This document shows positions 43,424-53,000 of a stretch of DNA of 64,000 nt, in pieces. Both the position numbers and the translations under genes were made by a program. Within the stretch, counting starts at the first letter, position 1. Each line of letters opens with the position of its first letter. Under the pieces are notes generated by a model that was not told where the DNA came from, did not search any database, and saw nothing but the letters and a program-made list of their open reading frames with translations. Source of the DNA: Bacteroidota bacterium (GTDB lineage Bacteria; Bacteroidota; Bacteroidia; Chitinophagales; Chitinophagaceae); the NCBI GenBank assembly GCA_018268105.1, contig JAFDXG010000179.1, positions 1 to 64,000 of the forward strand. The letters run 5' to 3'.

Positions 43424-44782
43424 TTAGTGGTTGCTTAACATCTCTCCATGAAGATAACCAAGAACTGCTTCAGTCAAATCTTTTGCTGCCATAGGAGTGA
43501 ATGGTGAAACAGTTGTCTCATATCCTCCTTGTTCCCATGCAGAAGCTGTTGGTAAATAACCAAGAGTTCCATTTGTGATTCCAAAATAGAATGTATAGGG
43601 GAAAGGGGAACGCTCACGAATCTCATTAGAAACTTCACAAAACAATTCTATAGGTGCACTCCATATCGCTATTTCCTCATTTATTTTTAGGAACCGAACC
43701 GGCATTCTTACCATATTTGGTTCTTTTCCATTACCGCTTTTTGAATATTTAATCAGATCGGTTGACCAGCCTAAACCTTCCTTTCTGGGTGTTTCCACAA
43801 CCATTGAGCCGGTGTATAGTTTTATTTTATCTGTTGAGGATGTAATCTTTCGACTGGCAGCATCTAATATCTTGTCCCCCAAAAGTACTTTGAACTGATT
43901 TATTCTTCCGGAACCAGAACCACTGTATATTGGTGCAATATTTCCCTCAGCACCATTAATAAAAAGTAGTGGCACACCAAATTTTTCTTCAACATATTCA
44001 GATACGACTCCCGGCACATCTCCGCTAATTTCAAGGTTAGCTCCTAATACAGTTCCGTGTATAGGATAGTTTGCAATCAAAGCCAGAGGATTACCATCTG
44101 CTTTATCAATCCTTAGGATTCCAATCCTTCGGTCTACTGCTCCGTCAGGGTTCTCCCCAAGATATACTTTACCATTGGAGCCTACTGCACGCCGGTTTAT
44201 ATTTGCCTGAGAGTATCCCCAGCCAACACCAATCTTAGCAGGTGTAAGTTTTTTACGTGCTTCAATTATTCCGTTGATCAATGCCTGTTCTACCATTGAT
44301 GTGTACTCTGTATCAACTTCATGTTTATACCGTTCAGGAAGAAAAATTTCCGGCATTCCTGGCGCACCTAATTCAGGTGCTGAATGTGTATGCGTAACTG
44401 ACCACCAGAAATTCAGGGGGGCTATTCCGGTTTGTTTTTTTAGTAATGAAGCAACATGATCATATTCAGAGGGGGATATTACGGCAAAATCAGATTGTAC
44501 AAGGAAAAATTGAGTTACTCCGTCATCAAGCGCTACAATTCGATGATAAATGTGGTCACGGACACTGTTAGATTGTCTGGGACCATACCCTAACAGCCAT
44601 TTGGGAGTTTCAGGTGTAATATCAACTTTTACTACCGAAGCACGAAGTCTATTAGTTTTTATTTGCTCCTGACCAGATGAGAATAACGAACAAAATTGGA
44701 AAAGGAGTAAAGCAGAAACAAAAACAGCTCTTTTTTTTGAGATGAACAGTAATTGAAAAAATAAACTATTTAGGGTCTTCAT
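43424..44782 (-). CDS. Neutral/alkaline ceramidase-like hydrolase, paralogue 3
   Basis: This 452-residue exported copy starts the operon. It keeps THTHSAPELG, NYPIHGTVLG, EISGDVPG (nucleophile position) and PIELFCEVSNEIR, but GAAGN of the other copies is GAEGN here and the late loop reads GITNGTLGYLPTASAWEQGGY. It may therefore have a different substrate preference. The divergent gap to the AGE-type gene (44783-44912) probably holds promoters for both directions. Confidence 0.82.
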   Translation of the reverse strand: MKTLNSLFFQLLFISKKRAVFVSALLLFQFCSLFSSGQEQIKTNRLRASVVKVDITPETPKWLLGYGPRQSNSVRDHIYHRIVALDDGVTQFFLVQSDFAVISPSEYDHVASLLKKQTGIAPLNFWWSVTHTHSAPELGAPGMPEIFLPERYKHEVDTEYTSMVEQALINGIIEARKKLTPAKIGVGWGYSQANINRRAVGSNGKVYLGENPDGAVDRRIGILRIDKADGNPLALIANYPIHGTVLGANLEISGDVPGVVSEYVEEKFGVPLLFINGAEGNIAPIYSGSGSGRINQFKVLLGDKILDAASRKITSSTDKIKLYTGSMVVETPRKEGLGWSTDLIKYSKSGNGKEPNMVRMPVRFLKINEEIAIWSAPIELFCEVSNEIRERSPFPYTFYFGITNGTLGYLPTASAWEQGGYETTVSPFTPMAAKDLTEAVLGYLHGEMLSNH

Positions 44783-44912
44783 ACTACTTGTGGTTATATA
44801 TATTATTGATAAAAATGAAGAGCTATCTTTTACTAAATAATACTTATCCTGAATTAGAAAGATTTTTACTTTGAAGATTCAAGATTGTAAATGCTTAACT
44901 TTATTAAGATAC

Positions 44913-46280
44913 ATGAACTTCAAAATAAAATACGGCTTATTGTACCTCATCGTTTTTCCAGGGACGATGGTATATGGACAAATGCATCCAAACCCGTATA
45001 TACTCAGCAATGAAAAATGGGGAATAGCCGGGGCAATGGAATATTCTATGAAACAGTTGCAACTGGATAAATGGTATCCTAATAGCATGGATACTATATA
45101 TGGTGGGTTTCATACCTCTTACACGTATGATTTCAAACCTGGCGACAGGTCAGATAAAATGATTGTAACCCAGTCGCGCCATACCTGGGTGAATGCTAAA
45201 GCGATGGAGCTATACCCCTGGATTAAATATTACCGAAAAGGTGCAGCGCATGGTTTTCAGTTTCTCAGAAAAGTAATGTGGGATAGTGTATATGGTGGAT
45301 TTTTTACCCTGGTGGATCAGAAAGGCGTACCAATATTAAAAGGCAGGGTGCAAAAAGAAGCGTATGGTAACGCTTTTGCCATATATGCATTGGCAGCCTA
45401 TTATAAAGCATCGGCAGACCCTGATGCACTGGCACTTGCCAAAAAAGCTTTTCTGTGGTTAGAAAAACACTGTCATGACCCGGTGTATAAAGGATATTTT
45501 CAACACATGGAAAGAGATGGCACACCAATACTAAGAACGGCTGATATTCCCTCCACCTCCGACCTGGGTTATAAAGATCAAAATAGTTCTATTCACCTGC
45601 TGGAAGCTTTTACTGAACTCTACCAGGTGCTACCCGATCCATTAGTAAGAGAAAGGCTTAATGAAATGTTTTTGCTAATCCGTGACAGGATCACAACCCC
45701 GCGGGGAAATCTTGTATTGTTTTTTTATCCTGACTGGAAGCCCGTATCCTTTCGTGAAAAAGATAAGGAAACGATACTAAGGCATCGTATTCTCGATCAT
45801 GTTTCATTTGGGCATGATGTGGAGACTGCCTACTTATTGTGGGAGGCCTCTCAGGCATTAGGGATACGAAATGATACCGCAACCCTTCGGGTGATGAAGC
45901 GAATGGTAGATCATGCTTTACATAATGGGTGGGATAAAGAAAGGGGGGGCTTTTACGATGAAGGATATTATTTTAAAGGAAGTTCAACAATCACTATTAT
46001 TAAGAAAACAAAGAACTGGTGGGCGCAGGCCGAAGGATTGAATAGTTTGCTGATGATGACATCGCTTTTTCCCGAAGATTCCACTTTTTACTATACCCGG
46101 TTTAAACAATTGTGGGGCTATACCCGGCTTTATCTTATAGATCAGCAGTATGGCGGTTGGTTTGAGGGCGGATTAGATGAGCAGCCCGAACTTAGATATG
46201 CACTCAAAGGACATATCTGGAAAGGGACATATCATACTTTTCGTGCATTGAGCAATTGTATTGAAAGATTAAGGAAGTAA
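44913..46280 (+). CDS. AGE-family (N-acylglucosamine 2-epimerase type) exported protein
   Basis: This protein of about 455 residues has a signal peptide (MNFKIKYGLLYLIVFPGTMVYGQ) and an (alpha/alpha)6 barrel of the AGE/cellobiose-epimerase superfamily. Motifs: GGFHTSYTYDF, QSRHTWVNAKAMELYPW, YGGFFTLVDQKG, HVSFGHDVETAYLLWEA and KNWWAQAEGLNSLLMM. The His residues of HDVE and RHTW fit the catalytic pair of the family. Enzymes of this type isomerise or epimerise free sugars, though export is unusual for a cytosolic enzyme family. An upstream TTG at 44871 is less likely than the ATG chosen. It is divergent from the ceramidase-like operon. Confidence 0.85.
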   Translation: MNFKIKYGLLYLIVFPGTMVYGQMHPNPYILSNEKWGIAGAMEYSMKQLQLDKWYPNSMDTIYGGFHTSYTYDFKPGDRSDKMIVTQSRHTWVNAKAMELYPWIKYYRKGAAHGFQFLRKVMWDSVYGGFFTLVDQKGVPILKGRVQKEAYGNAFAIYALAAYYKASADPDALALAKKAFLWLEKHCHDPVYKGYFQHMERDGTPILRTADIPSTSDLGYKDQNSSIHLLEAFTELYQVLPDPLVRERLNEMFLLIRDRITTPRGNLVLFFYPDWKPVSFREKDKETILRHRILDHVSFGHDVETAYLLWEASQALGIRNDTATLRVMKRMVDHALHNGWDKERGGFYDEGYYFKGSSTITIIKKTKNWWAQAEGLNSLLMMTSLFPEDSTFYYTRFKQLWGYTRLYLIDQQYGGWFEGGLDEQPELRYALKGHIWKGTYHTFRALSNCIERLRK

Positions 46281-46454
46281 AAAGATTAAGCGTTGAATTT
46301 TTATTTTCCAAATATCATAACAGGATTTTGTGTGAATGGAACTGGCTTTGGATGGCAATACAGGTGAGATATATAAGTCTGTCCAATGTTAGAGGAAGCA
46401 TAGAAATGCAGGAAAGTGTATTTTACAAGACAATGTCTTGTGAAAACATATTGA

Positions 46455-46475
46455 ATTCGAAGTCGGAGACTTCGA
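46455..46475. terminator. Hairpin between convergent genes
   Basis: TTCGAAGTC/GACTTCGAA with a GGA loop gives a 9-bp stem without a T-run. It lies between the convergent AGE-type and EEP-type genes, so it may act as a bidirectional transcription stop. GAAGTC-GGA-GACTTC motifs are also common dispersed palindromes in this phylum. Confidence 0.4.
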
Positions 46476-46511
46476 ACAGCGGGATTGTTTCGGTAATTTT
46501 TAAGAGGCATA

Positions 46512-47282
46512 TCACTCAATTATTGTAATGGCTGGACGATGGTCAGAAAAATTTACATGAAGTACTGATTTTTCAAGTATCCTGAACTTTTGTCTGATAT
46601 CAACAAAGATGTAATCAATTTTTTTATGAGGTGAGTTGGCGGGATAGGTGAAATAATCAGAAGGCTGTGTATCCTGGAAAATTTTTGACAGGATAGCAAT
46701 AGGCTCGCTATCCGGCTCTGCATTCATGTCACCTAAAAGTATTCCTGGTAACCCGGATTTTTTGTAGATAGAAGTTGTTTGTTTTGCCTGGTTTATTCTT
46801 GAGTCTGCATCCCTGTAATCAAAATGGGCTACACCAACCAGCCATTTCTTTTTAGGTGACACCAGCACTTCTGCAGTTAGCAACGCTCTTGTTTCGTTGG
46901 GAATAGTAGAGGCAATAGGTAAACGGTGATTGGTTAATTTCGATATTGGGTATTTAGAAAGCAAGGCTAAACCATAAGACCCTCCTTCAAATGCAAAATG
47001 GCGAACATAAGCATAATGCATTCCGGTTAGTTCTGCGAGCACTTTAGCCTGATCAACCCTGCCCGAACGTAAACAAACGCTGTCTACTTCCTGCAATCCG
47101 ATAATATCCGCACCTGATATTGATATTAAATCCGCAATTGCTCTTAATTGATTAACTTCTTTGTCATCATTTCCGTGGTGGATATTATAGGTCATAATGT
47201 TCAATCTGTGTTGAGCAGTAATATTATTCTGCAACAGTAGCATTAAGAATAATATAATCGTATATGAAGAATATTTTTTCAT
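46512..47282 (-). CDS. Endonuclease/exonuclease/phosphatase (EEP)-family exported hydrolase 1
   Basis: This 256-residue EEP-superfamily metal phosphodiesterase has a signal peptide (ending ITAQ, about 24). Catalytic motifs: MTYNIHHG, LQEVD, VAHFDY, GDMNAEPDSEP and FSDHRP. The superfamily includes DNases, inositol phosphatases, sphingomyelinases and other lipid phosphodiesterases. Export and neighbourhood (SusCD, ceramidase-like genes) favour a lipid or glycan phosphodiester over DNA. It is the last gene of the block that begins with the sigma factor, and is 30 bases from a second EEP gene. Confidence 0.87.
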   Translation of the reverse strand: MKKYSSYTIILFLMLLLQNNITAQHRLNIMTYNIHHGNDDKEVNQLRAIADLISISGADIIGLQEVDSVCLRSGRVDQAKVLAELTGMHYAYVRHFAFEGGSYGLALLSKYPISKLTNHRLPIASTIPNETRALLTAEVLVSPKKKWLVGVAHFDYRDADSRINQAKQTTSIYKKSGLPGILLGDMNAEPDSEPIAILSKIFQDTQPSDYFTYPANSPHKKIDYIFVDIRQKFRILEKSVLHVNFSDHRPAITIIE

Positions 47283-47312
47283 ACTGTATATTATGAGACT
47301 ATGAAAAGAGAA

Positions 47313-48116
47313 CTATGGTTCCAGCTCTATCGATGCACTTATTGGTAAATGGTCGGAAAGAGTTATGTTATTATACGTGGTTGCTTCTATTTTTTTCCAA
47401 TGTTGTTTTGGATAACAAAAAATATAATCAATTGTACTTTTAGGTGCATTAGCGGGAATTGTTGGATTAAGATCCGAAGCTAAAAGCCAATCATGCATAC
47501 CCTGATTAATTTCCAATGCTTCTGGTTTTGCATTAAAATCGCCGGCTACAATCACGGGATAGGGTTTCGATAACAAAATTTCATTTAATTTTTTTACCTG
47601 AACCTGACGTTCTTCTGTATTGGTATAATCCAAATGAGTACTGGCAAATGTGATGTATTTCCCTTCACGATATTCAATATTTGCAACTAATACTGCTCTT
47701 TGCTCTTTGCCATTTTCTGTTTTAGGTAAATAAATTCTTTCAACCATTGCCAGGGGATATTTCGAAAGGATCGCTATTCCATAGTATCCCCCTTTATAGG
47801 GTATCGTTTTTCCATAAGCAGGGATCATCCCGGTTCGGAATCCTAACTCAGTAGCAAAATCTTTATTATTTTGTTTTGGTGCCTGTTCACGATAAGTGTT
47901 ACAGTCTACTTCCTGAAGTGCGACTATATCCGGATTTTGCTCTTTTATAAATTGTGCCAGTTGTTCCAGTGATGCCAATTCACCGAACCGTAAGTTATAG
48001 GATAGTATTTTAAAACGGATTACTGTATCATTGATATTCCGCGGCAATTGCCCTGCCATTGTCTGAAGTACAAAAAAAAATATTAAACCCAGGCTTATCA
48101 AACTATTCTTCCTCAT
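47313..48116 (-). CDS. Endonuclease/exonuclease/phosphatase (EEP)-family exported hydrolase 2
   Basis: This 267-residue EEP-superfamily enzyme has a signal peptide (ending MAGQ). Motifs: LSYNLRFG, LQEVDCNTYR, STHLDYTN, GDFNAKPE and LSDHLPI, all in the usual order, so the active site appears intact. It is similar to the adjacent copy and may be a tandem duplicate with a different specificity. A sphingomyelinase-like or GPI/inositol-phosphate-cleaving role is possible; no residue decides this. Confidence 0.87.
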   Translation of the reverse strand: MRKNSLISLGLIFFFVLQTMAGQLPRNINDTVIRFKILSYNLRFGELASLEQLAQFIKEQNPDIVALQEVDCNTYREQAPKQNNKDFATELGFRTGMIPAYGKTIPYKGGYYGIAILSKYPLAMVERIYLPKTENGKEQRAVLVANIEYREGKYITFASTHLDYTNTEERQVQVKKLNEILLSKPYPVIVAGDFNAKPEALEINQGMHDWLLASDLNPTIPANAPKSTIDYIFCYPKQHWKKIEATTYNNITLSDHLPISASIELEP

Positions 48117-48140
48117 AAAGTAAATTTTGATATTAATTGG

Positions 48141-48186
48141 AAACCTCCCCGGCCCATTAACTCATCGAAAAAAGCCGGGGAGGTTT
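48141..48186. terminator. 13-bp stem-loop between SusD and EEP genes
   Basis: AAACCTCCCCGGC (48141-48153) pairs with GCCGGGGAGGTTT (48174-48186). It lies in the 95-base gap between the SusD gene and the EEP genes on the minus strand. A T-run is present only on the + strand side, so on the transcribed strand it may act as a partial terminator or as an mRNA processing/stability element separating transport from enzyme expression. Confidence 0.6.
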
Positions 48187-48211
48187 TAAATAGTATTAGT
48201 ATAAAACTTTG

Positions 48212-50017
48212 TTAGTTACCATCATTCAGCGCTCCGTTTTCCCAGCCTGGATTTTGCTGGAGATTGGGATTTAAGTTTATAGAGTTAATTGGGATGGGAT
48301 ACAAGTATTGCTTGGGTCCCCAAACTTTTTTGTCATCATTATTTGTATACCATGCCAAATAATATCCTGTTCCATTTCCAGCCGGGTGTACCTGGATAAT
48401 ATTTGCACCCGGATCAGTACTTACTTTTACTTTATATGGATTAGGGTTATTGGAAAGTCCCTCTGCGGCTGAAAGTCCGGCATTATCAGTATAGTAAATA
48501 ACATCATCCTTTCCGTTATGATCAACGTCAAGAGGTATATTGATGCCGCTAATATACATACCGGTCCAGGTCATTTTTAACAAATCACCACTTCCCCATC
48601 TTCTTAGATCATCAAACCTGAATCCTTCAAGCAGTAATTCTATTGCCCGTTCCCGTCGGATTTCCAGGATAACAGGATCGCTGATATTAGGGAAATATGT
48701 GCTTTTGAAATAATTGTCAACTACAGTGGGTTTGGAGTCAACTCCGCCTGTAATACCCGCTCTTCTTCTCAATGCACCAATAGTGCTTGACCAATCCTGG
48801 TCAGTTAAAGTACCTAATTCTGCTTTGGCTTCTGCATAATTGAGCAAAACTTCTCCGAGGCGTATTAATTGCAAAGCTTGTGTACTTTCAGTTTTGTCAT
48901 CGGCATTAGTGGCATCAACCATCAATTTAATTGGCTGATAACCTAAGCGGGCATAACCGCTAAAAACTGGTAAGGCAAGTTTACCATCACGCATATACCC
49001 GGGATAGCGTAATGTAGCATTCAATCTTCCATCTCTGTTTTGAAACTCCTGGTAAAAGTCTTCATATTGCCAACCGGGGCGGTCGGTATAGGGGGTTCCA
49101 TCTTTCTGAAGATAAGTGCAAACAAAAGGACGAATCAGATTTAAACCTGTGCCATAAGTTTCAGAAGCCCATCTCCAGTTAGCCTGATGCATAATACCTA
49201 ATGTTTTACTGGCAGCAATTGCCAATATCGTTTCTGTAGCGGGTGGTATATCGCTGGTAAAAAGGGCACGATAGTTATTGTTCAATGTCTTACCCGAATT
49301 TTGTATTACTTGATTGGCTGCATCTTCAGCACGTTTTAACCATACGTCGGCTGAAGTTCCTAAATTTAAGTGGTGATATTTTCTGAATGTACCTTCGAAT
49401 AAAGCCACCCGGGAGGCAAAAGCATATGCAGTCCATTTTGTAACTAGTGAACTTTGGGCAGCATCAGTAGTCCTGGAAATATTTTGAGCAGCAAACATCA
49501 AATCTGCATACACTTTTTCCATTACCAGTTCGCGGGAATCACGAGCGCCATATAATATTTCTTTTTCACTGGGATCCAATGGATGATCTATCCATGGCAC
49601 ATCTCCGAATCTGCGAACCATACCATAATAAAACCATGCACGGAAAAAGCGGGCTAAACCAGTATAATTATTACGAACAGATTCAGAAATAGCAGGACTT
49701 GTATTATTCTCAATCAGGTAATTTACATTTCGGAGTTGTGACCAGCTCCACCCTGATGAATTATTTTCGTTATATGAATTTTTTAAAATAAAACCACCGA
49801 GTGTATTGGTAGCGCCAAAATCTACTAAAGATTGCTCAACTATTGCCTGATCTGTAGCATTGGGAAACATTTCATATAAAGAAATCGAGTAAGCTTTTAG
49901 CCCTTCTTCTGAACTGAAAATAGCTTTTTTATCTGTTGAAGTAATTGGTGGCTCATCCATCTTGCAACTCAAATAAAATAGCGTTACTATGGAAATATAT
50001 AAATAATATCTTTTCAT
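48212..50017 (-). CDS. SusD/RagB-family outer membrane lipoprotein
   Basis: This 601-residue SusD-type lipoprotein has Cys18 in FYLSC as the lipid anchor. Family features: GLARFFRAWFYYGMVRRFGDVPW, LIRLGEVLLNYAEAKAELG and RRERAIELLLEGFRFDDLRRWG near the C-terminus. It is 18 bases after the SusC stop and would be the ligand-binding partner of that channel. It belongs to the RagB/SusD group rather than the SusD-like_2 type seen at 3518. Confidence 0.92.
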   Translation of the reverse strand: MKRYYLYISIVTLFYLSCKMDEPPITSTDKKAIFSSEEGLKAYSISLYEMFPNATDQAIVEQSLVDFGATNTLGGFILKNSYNENNSSGWSWSQLRNVNYLIENNTSPAISESVRNNYTGLARFFRAWFYYGMVRRFGDVPWIDHPLDPSEKEILYGARDSRELVMEKVYADLMFAAQNISRTTDAAQSSLVTKWTAYAFASRVALFEGTFRKYHHLNLGTSADVWLKRAEDAANQVIQNSGKTLNNNYRALFTSDIPPATETILAIAASKTLGIMHQANWRWASETYGTGLNLIRPFVCTYLQKDGTPYTDRPGWQYEDFYQEFQNRDGRLNATLRYPGYMRDGKLALPVFSGYARLGYQPIKLMVDATNADDKTESTQALQLIRLGEVLLNYAEAKAELGTLTDQDWSSTIGALRRRAGITGGVDSKPTVVDNYFKSTYFPNISDPVILEIRRERAIELLLEGFRFDDLRRWGSGDLLKMTWTGMYISGINIPLDVDHNGKDDVIYYTDNAGLSAAEGLSNNPNPYKVKVSTDPGANIIQVHPAGNGTGYYLAWYTNNDDKKVWGPKQYLYPIPINSINLNPNLQQNPGWENGALNDGN

Positions 50018-50035
50018 CTTCTTGAGTTTAAATAA

Positions 50036-53000
50036 TTAAAAGGTTAGTGATAGTCCAACAGAAATGGTTTTTAAAAGAGGGTAACTATTTCCAGCACCCT
50101 GATTATAAGAATTGTTTAAGTCGGAATCTGTATTAGCAATGGCTGAAGAAACATCCATAAAATTTTTGGTAACCTTATAAAGAGGAGACCAGCTTGTTAG
50201 ATTTTCACCGCTTAAATAAATCCGTGCATTTTTCATTTTTACTTTGGAGATAAGCTTCTCCGGCAGGTTATAACCGATTTGAATATTCTTTAATCGCAAA
50301 TAAGAAACTTTTTGCAAATAGCGGTCATTAGGTACATAATTTGTATATCCAAGTGCACCATTATATTGAGAATAGCGTGGTAAGTAAGCATCTCTATGAT
50401 CTTCGGTCCAATAGTTATTTAATTGCCAGGCAGGCATTTGATTATAACCTCGGTTATATTGCCCCCAAAAAGCTGATTCATTTCCGGGGTACCAATCCTG
50501 TTTACCTACACCGAAGAAGAAGGCTGAAACAAATATGCCATTCCATTCTGCACCCAGTGTGAAGCTGTATTGATAACGGGGTTGGGTGTTTCCAATAATT
50601 GACATATCACCGGGATCATCTAAGGTTTGTTTCCCTTTGGTTATCATATTATCAGAACTACCATCTAAATTCTGGATTTTTAAATCTCCGGCCCTCCACA
50701 CAGCATCAGCGGATGAATTAAAAATGGTATTGATGTATTTGGAAGGGTCAGGATTTTCCTGGAAGAGTCCATCTGTTCTAAAACCCCACAATTCACCAAT
50801 GGTCATCCCGTTATAATAATCGGTGAATCTCATTGTAGGGTTGTAGTATTTATCTATAGTAGAAACGTAATCATAGAGTGTTGTCCGAATATTATATTTT
50901 AAAGGACTTCCGGCAAGTTGAAACTGATCGTTCCAGGATAAGGTAATTTCAAAACCCTTTGTTGTCATATCTGCATAATTCCCTTTTGGAGAAGCTGCGC
51001 CAAAAATATCTGGTAGTGTAGGACCAGGTACATACATGTCATTGGTTTTTCTTATATAGTAATCACCATTAAAGCCTAATCTGTTTTGTAACATTTTGAA
51101 ATCAATCCCTATGTCGGTGGTAGTAGCTTTCTCCCATGTTAAACCTGTTGGTATAGGAGCAGGAACACCTGTTCTTTTATTTAAAGCACCGTCGAGAACC
51201 AGATCGGAGTTGGTAATACTTAATAATTCTAAGAATTGGTAAGGAGAAATGTTTCCGTTACCTAATGATCCATATGAAACCCTGAACTTAACATCAGAGA
51301 ATAATTTGTCACTCACTTTCCAAAAACGTTCCTGAGAAAGTCGCCAGCCTGCAGATATGGAAGGAAAGAATCCCCATTGCTGATCTACCGGAAACCTGGA
51401 TGAACCGTCGTATCGGCCATTAATCTCCAATAGATATCGGCTATCAAAATCATAATTTAGCCGAAAGAAGACTCCGGCTGTTTTCCAGTTTGCAACGCTT
51501 GCCCCCGGTGTAATAGATGATCCTGTTGCGAGTTGAACACTTTGAGCATTTTCAAGTAACAATTGGTTACGCTCAATGCTATTTGCTTTATAAGCAGAAG
51601 TTTCATAGTTCCATCCTGCCATAACCTTAATATCATGCTTTTGGGCAAAAGTCTTTTCATATTCAGCATATAAATTGGTAGCGTTGTACATAGTATGGCT
51701 CATCCATTCGTAGATGCTTCCATTCAGATCTCCCAGGTATGAAGGGTTTGCGGCATTAGCGTTTTGGTAGTAGGGAACTTTTACCCGTTTATAGAAAAAA
51801 TCCCTGGTATCATAACGAAACGTATAATCTCCGATTATCCGCAAACTGTTATTAAAGAAATTCGTTCTAAACCCTATGGTATTTCTAAAAAGATTAAGAT
51901 CATTATTCTGATAATTATTACCACCAACAAAGCCGCCAAGTGTATACGCATTTCCACGTGTATTCGATCCATCTGGATTATACATTGGCATGGTTGGAAA
52001 TGCTGAAACTTCTATATAGCGTTGAATACCTGCACTACGACCCGAGGCCGTGTATGGCATATGATAGGTATTACTGGAAAACTCCATATTATTTGAAATC
52101 TTTAGCCAGTCAAATGCTTTTAATGAAGCCTTTCCACGCAGATTATAAGAACGGTATTTGTCCGGATTAAAATTGTAAATTCCACCGAAATCATATAATC
52201 TGCCCGAAATATAAAAATCTGATTTGTCGTTACCCCCGGAAATTGTCAGATTATGATCCTGACTAAATGTGTGGTCTTTGAATAGCAATCCCATCCAGTC
52301 TGTATTTGAGTAATATTCATAATTCCCATTTGACAATATTTCTGTTTTTGGTCCTTCACCAGACGCTTTCCAATCCTTCATCCGTTGCAGCCAGTCATCG
52401 CTGTAATATTGCATATTGTTATTGATGGAGGTAGGCACTGTGCCCTGTGCATTATAATATGCTGCTCTGAAATGCTCTAACCAGGTAACGCCGTCGGTAA
52501 CAAACTCCGGTTTTCTGGCCAACGACTGTATAGATGTGTTGCCGGTATAATTCACTGTTGTTTTTCCTTTCTTAGGGTTTTTGGTTGTGATCAATACTAC
52601 ACCAAAAGATCCTCTGGCTCCATAGATAGCAGCAGATGCAGCATCTTTTAATACACTCACGCTTTCTATATCATTAGGATTTAAAAACAATGGATTGCCC
52701 TCTACACCGTCAATGAGCACAAGGGCACTGCCACCTTGCCCGATGGAGGTCATTCCTCTTACATTAAAGGCCGCGGATCGTGTAGGTTTACCATCCTCAA
52801 ATGACAGGTTCAGATTAGGAATTGCCCCTTGAAGTGCCTGGGTCGTGTTAGACATGGAACGATTTTCAAATACTTCACTTCCAACCGATTCAACAGCTCC
52901 TGTAAGATTAACTTTCTTCTGTGTTCCATATCCCACTACCACTACATCTGTCAAATCAGCAACTGCCTGCTCCAATATTACTTCGAATACTGTTTGATTA

